Program-made: the position numbers and the translations under genes | In this document: positions 24,221 through 33,169 of the stretch, one piece after another | How positions within the stretch are numbered: position 1 is the first letter of the stretch | Layout of the letters: each line of letters begins with the position of its first letter | Notes under the pieces: model-generated | The model's database searches: none | What the model was told of the DNA's origin: nothing | The model's input: the letters and a program-made list of their open reading frames with translations, nothing else | NCBI GenBank assembly: GCA_030429455.1 | Contig: JAUIFC010000008.1 | Location: 1-48,170 of the forward strand | Length of the DNA stretch: 48,170 nt | Direction of reading: 5' to 3' | DNA from: Bacteroidia bacterium | GTDB lineage: Bacteria; Bacteroidota; Bacteroidia; Flavobacteriales; Flavobacteriaceae

Positions 24221-25609
24221 CTAATGCATTCTAACAATTTTTGGAGTAAATGTTCCTAAAACTTCAACTAATTCTTGTTGATTAGCCATCACGTTGTTGA
24301 TGTTTTTATAGGCCATTGGTGCTTCATCAACTCCTCCTCCAATTAGTTTTACATCATGTTTTTTTAATTCATTTTTTACGTTACTTTGTGTAAACTTCAA
24401 CTTACATTGTCTTCTAGAATATAAACGTCCAGCGCCATGAGAAGCTGAATTTAAACTTTCTGCATTTCCTAACCCTCGAACAATAAAACCCGGAGCCGTC
24501 ATCGAACCAGGTATTATACCTAGTTCATCTTTTTGGGCAGGCGTGGCACCTTTTCTATGCACAATACATTCCTTTCCATTTATGTCTTCTTTCCATGCAA
24601 AATTGTGGTGATTTTCAATTTTTACAACTGATTTGGATCCTAATAATTTTCCGATTCGGTAATGAATATCATCATGACATGCTTTGGCGTAATCGCCTGC
24701 TAAAGACATAGCAGCCCAATACTCTTGTCCATCGTGAGTATCCAAATCTAACCAAGCTAAATGTTGAACTTGTTTTGGCAAAGGGCATTGTTTTGCTGCT
24801 AAGTACGTATAATGTTTTGCGATGTTTGCCCCTAATCCTCGCGAACCACTATGTGACAATAATCCAATGTATTCTCCAGGCTTTAGTTTCCATGTATTGT
24901 TTTCATCTGAAATAGACACTGTTCCAAATTCTACAAAGTGATTGCCACTTCCAGAAGTTCCAAGTTGTTGATATGCTTTGGTTTTCAATTTTTTAACTAT
25001 TGGAATTTCTCGAAATTCTATTCGTTCAAAAATCGCATGATCATGTTTTTTTGCATGTGTTTCATGCATTCCAAACTTTGTATGGTTCTTTAGAATGTTT
25101 TCTAACTGAGCTTGTTTGCCCCTAAGAAATGAAGCCTTTATTGGGTAAATACTTAAAGCCATTCTGCATCCAATATCTACTCCAACGCCATAAGGTATAA
25201 CTGCATTTTCCGTTGCTAAAACGCCACCAATAGGCAATCCATATCCAGAATGCGCATCTGGCATTAAGGCACCTTGAACAGCAATTGGTAGCTTAAGCGC
25301 ATCGTACAATTGTTGCTTAGCTTGTTGATCGATTTCATTTTCTCCATAAATACTAAAGGGAGCTCTTGTATGTCTCAATTCATGAAATCGAACTTCAACC
25401 GGCTGTAACAATGCTTCAACCACTTTTCCCCATATGGCATTTTTTGTATAGTTTTCAGGGTGTTTTAAAACATCCTTTGCCTCTTCAAGGATGCGCTCAT
25501 GTTTTTCTTTTTTTCTGTATCTATTTATTTGACCAATAGCAATATTGATACTGTTGTTCTTTGGAAACCCTAATTTTATTAGGTCTTTCCCTCTTAATTT
25601 TCGTCCCAT
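24221..25609 (-). CDS. rtcB: RtcB-family RNA ligase (RtcB2-like)
   Basis: 462 aa. The metal and guanylate sites of RtcB are all visible: MPDAHSGYGLPIGGV (near 115-130), GVGVDIGCRM with the metal-binding Cys (near 146), SGNHFVEFG (near 220), LLSHSGSRGLG (near 250), the NHHNFAWKE His cluster, and SASHGAGRLYSRR with the His that takes GMP. RtcB joins RNA ends with 2',3'-cyclic phosphate or 3'-phosphate to 5'-OH. Its pairing with prfH points to the RtcB2 branch that repairs ribosomal RNA rather than tRNA splicing. No archease or RtcR/RtcA gene is present. First gene of an operon of three or four. Confidence 0.94.
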   Translation of the reverse strand: MGRKLRGKDLIKLGFPKNNSINIAIGQINRYRKKEKHERILEEAKDVLKHPENYTKNAIWGKVVEALLQPVEVRFHELRHTRAPFSIYGENEIDQQAKQQLYDALKLPIAVQGALMPDAHSGYGLPIGGVLATENAVIPYGVGVDIGCRMALSIYPIKASFLRGKQAQLENILKNHTKFGMHETHAKKHDHAIFERIEFREIPIVKKLKTKAYQQLGTSGSGNHFVEFGTVSISDENNTWKLKPGEYIGLLSHSGSRGLGANIAKHYTYLAAKQCPLPKQVQHLAWLDLDTHDGQEYWAAMSLAGDYAKACHDDIHYRIGKLLGSKSVVKIENHHNFAWKEDINGKECIVHRKGATPAQKDELGIIPGSMTAPGFIVRGLGNAESLNSASHGAGRLYSRRQCKLKFTQSNVKNELKKHDVKLIGGGVDEAPMAYKNINNVMANQQELVEVLGTFTPKIVRMH

Positions 25610-25971
25610 GATATATTGTTTTTTATTATATCTTTTACCTCGTGGATATGTTTTAAACCCTTAAACGTTATTGAAATTTCTTTCACCTCATATTATAGTA
25701 CATTTAGTATAAGCTCTGAATAATTATATGCTGTATGCGCTTTTAGGGCATCTGACATGATACACCATTCTCTATATCCTTATGTCTTATTTTACACCAA
25801 GATGATATAAATGATTCTTGAGCTTTATCACTTAAGTTTTTGCACCCATTTTATGTTAATGTTGGTACGTCACGATAAACGAAACACTGACGTGCTTCAG
25901 GAGCCATTAACAGCATTATGTGTTAAAACTGGCGTCATTGACTTGTCGGAATTTTTGAATAAGTACTACAC

Positions 25972-26001
25972 AAAAAAGTCCGAAACATTTGGCTTCGGAC
26001 T
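25972..26001 (-). terminator. terminator of a small minus-strand transcription unit
   Basis: Perfect 8-bp stem agtccgaa (25977-25984) with ttcggact (25994-26001), 9-base loop, followed on the minus strand by a run of T (25977-25972). It lies 30 bases beyond the stop of the small frame ending at 26031. Confidence 0.7.
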
Positions 26002-26170
26002 CTTCGTATATTCGATAAAGAAGTTTATCGCTATTGAAAGATGTCGCGAAGCAGTAGCACCACAAAACCTAGTCTCGAATCAGTGCTATATTGTTTAAAC
26101 TGTTTTTTCATTTGCTTCTTAGTTGTCCCATCTACTCTGATCAGGGTAATATTAATATTATGCTTAATTG
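25972..26170 (-). ncRNA. candidate small RNA or micropeptide transcript (about 200 nt)
   Basis: Bounded by a near-consensus promoter and a rho-independent terminator, so a discrete transcript of roughly 200 nucleotides is predicted. Inside it is a 26-codon frame from an ATG at 26111 to a stop at 26031 (MKKQFKQYSTDSRLGFVVLL then RDIFQ), which has a charged start and a hydrophobic stretch. Either the RNA itself or this peptide could be the product. No known RNA family was recognised. A longer frame starting at 26315 is rejected because the promoter lies inside it. Confidence 0.4.
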
Positions 26171-26175
26171 CGGTG

Positions 26176-26208
26176 CAAATATAATGCATAATTTTTGTAT
26201 TTGCCAAA
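26176..26208 (-). promoter_or_regulatory. near-perfect Bacteroidota promoter, minus strand
   Basis: On the minus strand TTTG (26208-26205), 21 bases of spacer, then TATATTTG (26183-26176). This matches TTTG-N17-23-TAnnTTTG in both boxes and in spacing, the only fully matching site I found in the window. Transcription would start near 26170 and run to the terminator at 25972. Confidence 0.65.
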
Positions 26209-26355
26209 TATTTTTTTGTCTTATTAACCTCATTATCAGCTATATAACTAAAATATAGCATGTGAACTTCTTGTCCACATTTTGTAGATTCGTTAAGCTT
26301 TTGAAGTAATGCCACTTAGCTTTATAATTACAATTTTCAAATGAAGAAAATATTT

Positions 26356-26389
26356 AAAAAAAAAGCGTCCAAAATAATTTTGGACGCTT
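26356..26389 (-). terminator. rho-independent terminator, minus strand
   Basis: Stem gcgtccaaaa (26365-26374) with ttttggacgc (26378-26387), 3-base loop, then a run of T on the minus strand. It is 300 bases beyond the stop of the zinc-ribbon gene at 26689, so either that gene has a long 3' UTR or another minus-strand RNA ends here. Confidence 0.7.
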
Positions 26390-26688
26390 CTGGTTTTTAT
26401 CTTTTAAAGCTAAATCACACAAAATCGAGATAGCTATTCAGCATCCTTATATTTGATTTTAAATGATTTTGCATAGTTTATTTTTTAATAATCGTGCAAT
26501 AATAACAAAATTTGAGAAATATTTCATCTATTGAGTCCTGCATAAATTACGTCAGGGCATTTCATTAAGTTGACTGTTATTGCAGACTTAACGGGTCAAA
26601 TAAGTTTACCTAAATTAATTTATTAGTGAAAATCCAAAAAAATCTAGTACCTCATCTGATTATTTAGAAATAGAATTATATCCAATTT

Positions 26689-27054
26689 TTAATCATTACT
26701 AAGTCGTTTAACAACAGCGTAATAGTCATTTCCCAACTCTAAATATCCTTGGTCGTAAATGAAAAAATACACTTTCCCTGTCTTCGTTGTATAAATACTT
26801 GTAAAATAATTAAAATTAAAACCTTGTCTTAAAAGCGCGTCTTTGGTAGTTTTCGTTTTTTGGTTAGGATTTATTTTTTCTAAAATTCGATAATTTTTTC
26901 GCAGGAGATTATTCGTGTTTCTTATTAAATTCTTTGTGTCTCGATTAATTTTGTTGTTGTAAGAATTCCTACAATAATCTGAACAAAATTTTTTATCAAC
27001 ACGTCCAATGACTTCTTTCCCACACTCAAGGCATTGTTTATTTGGATTAGACAT
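26689..27054 (-). CDS. small zinc-ribbon protein (DUF2116-like)
   Basis: 121 aa. The N-terminus holds two Cys pairs, CLECGKEV (Cys9, Cys12) and FCSDYCRNSYNN (Cys24, Cys28), the pattern of a short zinc ribbon of the DUF2116 type. The middle is basic and helical (about 35-70), and the C-terminus has a compact beta-like stretch (NYFTSIYTTKTGKVYFFIYDQGYLELGNDYYAVV). It may bind nucleic acid, but this is a guess from the charge and zinc ribbon. It stands alone, with a terminator of the preceding operon just upstream (27088-27119). Confidence 0.75.
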   Translation of the reverse strand: MSNPNKQCLECGKEVIGRVDKKFCSDYCRNSYNNKINRDTKNLIRNTNNLLRKNYRILEKINPNQKTKTTKDALLRQGFNFNYFTSIYTTKTGKVYFFIYDQGYLELGNDYYAVVKRLSND

Positions 27055-27087
27055 GTTTGCATTTTAATTGTTCTGCTAAATATAACA

Positions 27088-27119
27088 AAATACCTCAACT
27101 TATCTAAGTTGAGGTATTT
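27088..27119 (-). terminator. terminator of the T9SS adhesin operon
   Basis: Stem tacctcaactta (27091-27102) with taagttgaggta (27105-27116), 2-base loop, extended by AAA/TTT and followed on the minus strand by T-rich DNA. It lies 55 bases past the stop of the OmpA-family gene. A weaker hairpin, taccattt/aaatggta, lies between them at 27133-27163. Confidence 0.75.
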
Positions 27120-27173
27120 AATAATGAGATTATACCATTTATAACTTGTAATTACAAATGGTATTAAATAAGT

Positions 27174-29063
27174 TTATTCTACGATTATAAATTTAGATCT
27201 TCTGTTTTCTCTATGCTGCTCTTCTGTACAGTCATTACCACAATCGTTTATTGGATTTTTCTCACCCATACCTACTGCACTAAGTCGGCTTTTATCTATG
27301 CCTTTATCGACTAGATACTGTAAAGTACTTTGAGCTCTTGCTTCTGATAGCTTTTGGTTATAACTTTCCGAACCTCTACTGTCCGTGTAACTCTCGATTC
27401 GAATAACCAAATCATCATACTTTTTAAGTGTTTCGACAACTTTATCAAGTTCGAATGCAGCATCTGCTTTTATAGAATCTTTATCATAATCGAAAACGAC
27501 ATTAGAAAAAGTAACTTCTCTTTCCACAATTAGCACTTCGATTGGTTTAAGTGACAAATTTATCATCATTCTATCACCGACGGCTGTAAATGTCTCTGAA
27601 CTACTTTCATAATCACTTAAGTTTCCTTGCATATCATACTCCATATTACTTAAGACCACAATCTCTGACTTACCTTCAGCATCTGTTTTAAGTTTTCCGA
27701 TTTGATTATCTTCATCGTCGTAAACTAAAACTTCAACATTCGAAAGTGGCTTACCAGTATCCTGATTTACAACATTTACCACAAGATTTGTTTCTTCAAG
27801 AGGTACTAACAATTTCAGTTGGTAAATATTATCGTCTGTAGCATCTCCTCCTCTGTTACTTGATACATATCCCCGATCTACATTATTAAAATATGAGAAT
27901 GCAAAATCGTCCATATTACTATTTACAGGTTCCCCTAAATTAACAGGATTTGAATAGGAGCCGGATTCGTTTGTTGTATAAAATACATCTAATCCACCTA
28001 AGCCCAAATGTCCATCTGACGAGAAAAATAATTTACCATCTGAATCTACAAAAGGAAAATTCTCCTTACCCTCGGTATTTACAGTTGGACCTAAATTAAC
28101 TGGTTTTCCATACGTTCCGTAATCATCATTTATGCTTACCATGTAAATATCAGATTCTCCATAGCCTCCTTCCATATTACTTGAAAAGTACAAAGTAGAA
28201 TCATCAGGACTTAAAGCAGGATGGCTTACTGAGTATTCTGAACTTGTAAACGGTAAAGGCTTTACATTGACCCATTTATTATTAACAAATTGTGCAGAAT
28301 AAATTCTTAACTGGCTAATTCCTTCACTGCTTGTATTGTATTTTTTGTCCAGAACATCATTTCTAGTAAAGTACATTGTACTACCATCCTTTGTAATAGC
28401 AACTGTCCCCTCGTTGAACTTTGTATTGACATCACCTTTAACAGCTTCCTCATTCTTAAATGTCCCCGCAACATTTTCTGCTCTATATATTTCGGTTGTC
28501 GGTTGCATATTCCAGCCGTATGTTCTATTAGACTTATTCCTTGAGCTTACAAAATAGAGATACGAATCAGATTCAAAGCCTCCAAAATCTGACAAATCTG
28601 AATTGATGTCTAAAATAGTTGCTTCATACTTTGGTGTCATCATTGTAAGGTCTTCGGCATAATTTGGATTTGCCATAAAGGCCATAGCTCTTGAATCGTC
28701 CGATGCCAATTCCGAAAACTTATTTAATGCTTTTTTAGCTTCGTCAGTTTTTCCGCTTGAAGTTAACATTTGAGCATACTTAAAATAGTCTTCGGCTGTT
28801 ACCTCTTGAGCATTTTTAAGATATAAACCATAATAGTACGCAGATTGTTCTGCGTTTGAAATGTTAGAATTAGCAATGGCTAATTGCTTATATACATACG
28901 CATCTGCCTTATTTTTCTTTATTAATTTTTCGTAATCTTTTATGGCATCAACAAATTCGAGTCTGTTAAAGTGTTGATCTGCTTTTTTGGTATCATCATT
29001 TTGAGCAATTACAAATTGAGTTGATATAGCTAAAATGAATAGTGTTTTTATTATTTTTTTCAT
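27174..29063 (-). CDS. OmpA-family protein with TPR and PD40 repeats
   Basis: 629 aa from the ATG at 29063, chosen over an upstream in-frame TTG because it opens a clean signal peptide (KKIIKTLFILAISTQFVIAQ). Helical TPR-like repeats span about 25-120. PD40/WD40-like beta-propeller repeats occupy about 150-420 (HPALSPDDSTLYFSSNMEGG, FVDSDGKLFFSSDGHLGLGG). A carboxypeptidase-like domain follows (about 430-510). The C-terminal OmpA domain (about 525-629: FDYDKDSIK, YTDSRGSESYNQKLSEARAQ, NRRSKFIIVE) binds peptidoglycan. Such proteins form the periplasmic partner of PorP/SprF-type outer-membrane proteins. Last gene of the minus-strand operon from 38227, 21 bases after the PorP/SprF gene. Confidence 0.9.
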   Translation of the reverse strand: MKKIIKTLFILAISTQFVIAQNDDTKKADQHFNRLEFVDAIKDYEKLIKKNKADAYVYKQLAIANSNISNAEQSAYYYGLYLKNAQEVTAEDYFKYAQMLTSSGKTDEAKKALNKFSELASDDSRAMAFMANPNYAEDLTMMTPKYEATILDINSDLSDFGGFESDSYLYFVSSRNKSNRTYGWNMQPTTEIYRAENVAGTFKNEEAVKGDVNTKFNEGTVAITKDGSTMYFTRNDVLDKKYNTSSEGISQLRIYSAQFVNNKWVNVKPLPFTSSEYSVSHPALSPDDSTLYFSSNMEGGYGESDIYMVSINDDYGTYGKPVNLGPTVNTEGKENFPFVDSDGKLFFSSDGHLGLGGLDVFYTTNESGSYSNPVNLGEPVNSNMDDFAFSYFNNVDRGYVSSNRGGDATDDNIYQLKLLVPLEETNLVVNVVNQDTGKPLSNVEVLVYDDEDNQIGKLKTDAEGKSEIVVLSNMEYDMQGNLSDYESSSETFTAVGDRMMINLSLKPIEVLIVEREVTFSNVVFDYDKDSIKADAAFELDKVVETLKKYDDLVIRIESYTDSRGSESYNQKLSEARAQSTLQYLVDKGIDKSRLSAVGMGEKNPINDCGNDCTEEQHRENRRSKFIIVE

Positions 29064-29083
29064 GGTATACTGCAATATTAATA

Positions 29084-29983
29084 TTAGAAATAACGTGGAG
29101 ATAGGAATGTTTTCTTTTTAAAGTATAAATCAAATATGACAAATGCTTCATAAGAGTCTGTATCTAAAGCACTCGAAACGCTATCGTAAGCAAAACCTAA
29201 TTGAATCCAATCCGTCGGTCTGAATCCAATAAGACCACTAAATGAGTCTCCTGTTCTATAAGATGCTCCTATTTCAAATTTTTCATAAAATAAAAAGTTT
29301 GCATTAATATCAATTGTCGCATCTGTAGCAAAATCAGTTTTGATCATTGTGGAAGGCTTGAATTTAATATTCTCATTAAGATTGAAGACAATACCAGCTG
29401 TTGTAAATAAATGCTGTGTTTCATTACCATAAGTAATTCCATCATCAGCATCCAAGTGCGTTGAATCCAAAAAATTCGGCATAGAAACACCTAGATAATA
29501 GTTGTCTGAGTAAAAGAAAAATCCTGCGCCAACGTTAAAAAAAGTTTCACTGAAAGGAACTAAAGCTGGATCACCTGGATCTTGTAAAATTAAACTTCCT
29601 AAGTCAAAAAACGAGGCACCAGCTTTTAAACCAAATGCCAATTTATGCTTTTCTCCTAAATCTAAAGTATAAGAAAAATCCGCAAAAAAAGTATTTTCTT
29701 CTACTGGACCTAGTCTATCTGAAATAGCACTTAATCCTACACCAACTCCATTTCCGACAGGTGTATGAGCTGCAAAAGTAAATGTTCTAGGTCCATCAGG
29801 AATATCGGTGTATTGGTCTCTAAAAAGTAAACCAACAGACAAGCTTTCCTTGGAGCCTGCATAAGCCGGGTTAACAACATTCATGTTGTACATGTATTGC
29901 GTATATTGTGGGTCTTGTTGTGAAAATGCATCCGGCATGCATAGTAATCCTACAAAACTTGCTATTATAAAAATTTTCTTCAT
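29084..29983 (-). CDS. PorP/SprF-family type IX secretion membrane protein
   Basis: 299 aa from the ATG at 29983, which starts a normal signal peptide (MKKIFIIASFVGLLCMPDAFSQ); an in-frame ATG four codons upstream is also possible. The mature start QQDPQYTQYMYNMNVVNPAYAGSKE is the PorP/SprF signature, followed by a 14-strand-type outer-membrane barrel. In gliding flavobacteria SprF is needed to export the adhesin SprB, and SprF-like proteins serve type B T9SS cargo. Two type B cargo genes lie directly upstream in the same operon and an OmpA/PD40 gene directly downstream, so this is most likely their dedicated export or anchoring partner. Confidence 0.93.
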   Translation of the reverse strand: MKKIFIIASFVGLLCMPDAFSQQDPQYTQYMYNMNVVNPAYAGSKESLSVGLLFRDQYTDIPDGPRTFTFAAHTPVGNGVGVGLSAISDRLGPVEENTFFADFSYTLDLGEKHKLAFGLKAGASFFDLGSLILQDPGDPALVPFSETFFNVGAGFFFYSDNYYLGVSMPNFLDSTHLDADDGITYGNETQHLFTTAGIVFNLNENIKFKPSTMIKTDFATDATIDINANFLFYEKFEIGASYRTGDSFSGLIGFRPTDWIQLGFAYDSVSSALDTDSYEAFVIFDLYFKKKTFLSPRYF

Positions 29984-30016
29984 GGTAATATTCATTAAGG
30001 TTTATGTGTTGGTAAT

Positions 30017-33000
30017 TTATTGAGGAGCATTAACATACACCCAGCCTTTGATAACTAAACTGTTATTTCCAAGTTTTGTGCTAGGATTTTCTAATTCGAT
30101 GACGTAAAAATAGGTTCCAGTAGATAACTCGTTACCATTTTCATCCTGTCCACAGAATGTATTTACATAATTATTCTCTTCAAATACCATTCGTCCATAT
30201 CTATTAAAAACTGTCATTTTTCTAATACCAGATTCATCACTTAACCATTGTAAGTCCATACAATTATTAAATTGATCTTCATTTGGAGAAATACCTTGTG
30301 TAATTACACATTCTTGAACATTATATCCTCCAACACTTACTGTTTCACTGCTTACACAACCTTGATTGTCTACGGTAAGCGTGTAGTCGCCTTCGACCGA
30401 TGTAGTCAAAGTTTGTCCTGTTTCTGTAGTACCGTTTGGCAAAGTCCAAGTGTAAGTAGCTCCACTTGGTGTAGAAGAGAAAATTGGTGTCAACGTAACA
30501 TCGTCATCAGGGCACTTTATAGCATCCGCCAAACTTATATCCACTGTTTCGAGAAGTAATATATCAATAGAATTTGATGTTTGTAAACATTCACCATTTA
30601 CATCAACATCTAAAAAGTAAGTTCCAGATTGTGTAACAGTTAATGTTTCGCCATTACTTCCATCACTCCAAAAGTAATTTACTTGACTTTCTTGTGCAGT
30701 TGTTAAATTAGGTAAATTAGGAAGCAAAGTTATTGTGTCCGAACCTCCTGTCCCTGTACAAAGCACGGTATCTCCTGTATCTGTAGATATTGTAACTGTT
30801 GCGTCTATAGCTTCTACAACAAAGGATGCCGTATCTGAACAACCATTATTATCTACTGTAACAACATAAGTTCCTCCAGCTGTAATATCTAAAGTGGCCA
30901 TGTCTCCAGTAATAGGATTACCATCTAGAGTCCAAGAATAGGTCGGATTTACCAAATTATTTAGGTTCATAGGTGTTGCATCCAAAGTATTAGTGTCACC
31001 AATACATAATGTTGGCAATCCATTTATACTCACCATTGGATCTTCATAGAACGTAAAGGTTTCTGTAACCGACTCGTCGCATCCATTAAATGTAGTAGTG
31101 ACCGTATAAGTTCCACTCTGTGTTACTTCTATTGTAGGCGTAGTTTCGTTTGTACTCCATGTATAAGTTAAGTCGTTGTCTATTTGGTCCTGAGTTAACC
31201 CAGTAAAACTAGGTGTCAAAGTAATTGTTTCTCCTTGACCAATACATGAATCAGATGGTGCAGGTAATGAAACTGAATAATCTATTAATTCAACCACAAT
31301 TGAGTCTGTTGTTATACAACCATTATTATCTACTGACACTTCATATGTGCCTCCACTTGTAATATCTAAAGTAGCCATATCACCTGTAATAGGATTACCA
31401 TCTAAGGTCCAAGAATATGTAGGAGATGTAAGGTTTGCTAAATTTGATGGTGTTGCATCAAGTGTATTTGTCAATCCATCACATAGAAATAGATCGCCTG
31501 TAATGTCTACAATAGGATTATTAAAAAATGTAAATGTTTCTGTAACAGACTCATCGCAACCTTCAAAAGTAGTTGTGAGGGATACTGTCTGACCTTCTGT
31601 AATGTCTATAGAAGGGGTAGTAAATGTTCCAGTATCTGTTGTCCAAAGGTAGGTAACATCGTTGTCAATTTGATCTTGTGTCAATCCTGTAAAACCGGCA
31701 TTTAAAGTTACAATGTCTGTATCACCAATACAAGAAACCCCAGGATCTGTAATACTTACTTGATAATCGATCAGATTTACTATAAATGTATTTGGAGCAT
31801 CGTCACAAGCATTGGCATCGACAATAACTTCGTATGTTCCACCATCTGTAACAGTCAAGGTTGAACCAGTTTCTCCAACAATTTCAACACCGTCCTTGGA
31901 CCATGAATAGTCTATACTTGAATATGCCGCAGCATTAGTAGGTGCTCCGTCCAATACTAATGTATCTCCTGCACATAATGTAAAAGGTAATGATGGATCA
32001 AAAGTAGGTTGTGGGTAAAACTCTATAACTACTTGGTTGGATACACCAAAACAAGCAGCTCCGGTAGATCCAATCTGGATACCTACTTCGTAAGTACCTG
32101 GCTGTGTAACATCAAGTGTTTGTCCGTTTTCTCCAGGAATTATATTACCGTCTACTGCCCAAAAGTACTGAATATTTGTTGCGCTAAAACCAGCATCTAA
32201 AGTAACCACATCTCCTTCGCATGGGGCTGTACCATTTATAATTGTAATATCAGGCCCTAAATCAATTCCACCTAAATCGAAAGAAGAAGATTCCAAAAAC
32301 ACTGCCGTATTTAAAATGGTATCACCTCTGTCTGCTACAGCTAACTTAATACTATAGGTTTGTCCTGGGATGACTTGTGCAGTAGCTGCAAGTGGAACTG
32401 TTCTCCCAAAATACATCGATGTCCCATCGTCTTCTCCGGCAGTATCATAAAGCTGAGGTACTGCAAATTCTCCAAGGGATCCAGGTCCACAAGTTGCTGT
32501 AAGGTCATGAACATTAGTAGGATTTACCGGAATATTAGTGCCTGGTAAAGTCGCAATATTAAGACCTCCTAGGTCCAGAGTCAAATCAGGGGTATTAGGA
32601 TTTGCATCATGATTGTAATCGTTTACATTCGAAATTCCTGGACCGCTTAATATAAAGGCAAATGTATCTGCGAATGTACATACAAACGTAGGGTACTCAT
32701 CCGAAGCAAGAAAATAATTAAAACTTATCTCCTCCACAAAAGGGATGAAATCAAACTCTATAACTGTAGCATTATTGGTGTTACCTGGTTCATTAATTAA
32801 GGCTTCTAAATCTGGATCCCCTACCCAACTTCCACCTCCGTTTTGTACAGGTGCTCCAGTAGGAATCATATCTACCCCATTGGAAGCCAATACAATACCT
32901 GAGGTAAATGGAAAAGGCGGAACGGATACTGTACCATCGAATGCTGCAAAACTTAAAAACGTTTCTCCTCCAACAGTACTATTGTTTGGTGAAGTTATAT

Positions 33001-33145
33001 TACTAACTTCTGCACAGTTACCTAGGACAAGAATATCGTCAACAAGTTGCTGGACAGTTTGAGTGTCGTCTATGGTAATAGGCGTTTGAGCTTGAGTGTA
33101 AAACAAACCCAACCCAAACATGAGTAAAAGTAAAATTCTTTTCAT
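30017..33145 (-). CDS. secreted adhesin with choice-of-anchor L and Ig-like repeats, T9SS type B domain
   Basis: 1042 aa. Signal peptide (MKRILLLLMFGLGLFYTQAQ). Residues about 45-290 form a choice-of-anchor L-type domain (FDGTVSVPPFPFTSGIVLAS, FIPFVEEISFNYFLASDEYP). About 295-930 are at least six PKD/Ig-like beta repeats of about 90-100 residues, with recurring GLTQDQIDND and ATLDITSGGTYEVSVDNNG phrases and regularly placed Cys. The C-terminus (about 940-1042: QGISPNEDQFNNCMDL, VFNRYGRMVFEENNYVNTFCG, GTYFYVIEL) is the gliding-motility-associated type B sorting domain. It is expected on the cell surface as an adhesin. Second gene of the operon, 24 bases after the 1685-aa gene and 21 bases before the PorP/SprF gene. 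Confidence 0.9.
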   Translation of the reverse strand: MKRILLLLMFGLGLFYTQAQTPITIDDTQTVQQLVDDILVLGNCAEVSNITSPNNSTVGGETFLSFAAFDGTVSVPPFPFTSGIVLASNGVDMIPTGAPVQNGGGSWVGDPDLEALINEPGNTNNATVIEFDFIPFVEEISFNYFLASDEYPTFVCTFADTFAFILSGPGISNVNDYNHDANPNTPDLTLDLGGLNIATLPGTNIPVNPTNVHDLTATCGPGSLGEFAVPQLYDTAGEDDGTSMYFGRTVPLAATAQVIPGQTYSIKLAVADRGDTILNTAVFLESSSFDLGGIDLGPDITIINGTAPCEGDVVTLDAGFSATNIQYFWAVDGNIIPGENGQTLDVTQPGTYEVGIQIGSTGAACFGVSNQVVIEFYPQPTFDPSLPFTLCAGDTLVLDGAPTNAAAYSSIDYSWSKDGVEIVGETGSTLTVTDGGTYEVIVDANACDDAPNTFIVNLIDYQVSITDPGVSCIGDTDIVTLNAGFTGLTQDQIDNDVTYLWTTDTGTFTTPSIDITEGQTVSLTTTFEGCDESVTETFTFFNNPIVDITGDLFLCDGLTNTLDATPSNLANLTSPTYSWTLDGNPITGDMATLDITSGGTYEVSVDNNGCITTDSIVVELIDYSVSLPAPSDSCIGQGETITLTPSFTGLTQDQIDNDLTYTWSTNETTPTIEVTQSGTYTVTTTFNGCDESVTETFTFYEDPMVSINGLPTLCIGDTNTLDATPMNLNNLVNPTYSWTLDGNPITGDMATLDITAGGTYVVTVDNNGCSDTASFVVEAIDATVTISTDTGDTVLCTGTGGSDTITLLPNLPNLTTAQESQVNYFWSDGSNGETLTVTQSGTYFLDVDVNGECLQTSNSIDILLLETVDISLADAIKCPDDDVTLTPIFSSTPSGATYTWTLPNGTTETGQTLTTSVEGDYTLTVDNQGCVSSETVSVGGYNVQECVITQGISPNEDQFNNCMDLQWLSDESGIRKMTVFNRYGRMVFEENNYVNTFCGQDENGNELSTGTYFYVIELENPSTKLGNNSLVIKGWVYVNAPQ

Positions 33146-33169
33146 AGTATACTTTGTTTAATTGTTAAT

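Larger units (their letters stand above)
25610..26688. other. 1.08-kb region without a convincing protein gene
   Basis: Open frames of 94-95 codons exist on both strands (25811-26098 plus, 26031-26315 minus) but overlap each other and have no recognisable content. The clearest signals are a minus-strand promoter at 26176-26208, a minus-strand terminator at 25972-26001, and a further minus-strand terminator at 26356-26389. The plus-strand segment 25867-25950 repeats CGTCA/TGACG motifs. The stretch 26390-26688 is AT-rich with nothing I can name. Confidence 0.5.

Noticed and set aside
26060-26095. tRNA T-loop-like sequence (attcgag on the minus strand)
   Set aside because: The 5-bp T stem does not pair and no acceptor, D or anticodon arm can be drawn around it.
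25811-26098. 95-codon open frame on the plus strand
   Set aside because: No signal, domain or plausible composition; it overlaps the minus-strand terminator and small transcription unit, and no promoter precedes it.
26031-26315. 94-codon open frame on the minus strand
   Set aside because: The only strong promoter lies inside it, so only its last third would be transcribed; the 26-codon frame from 26111 is the more plausible reading.
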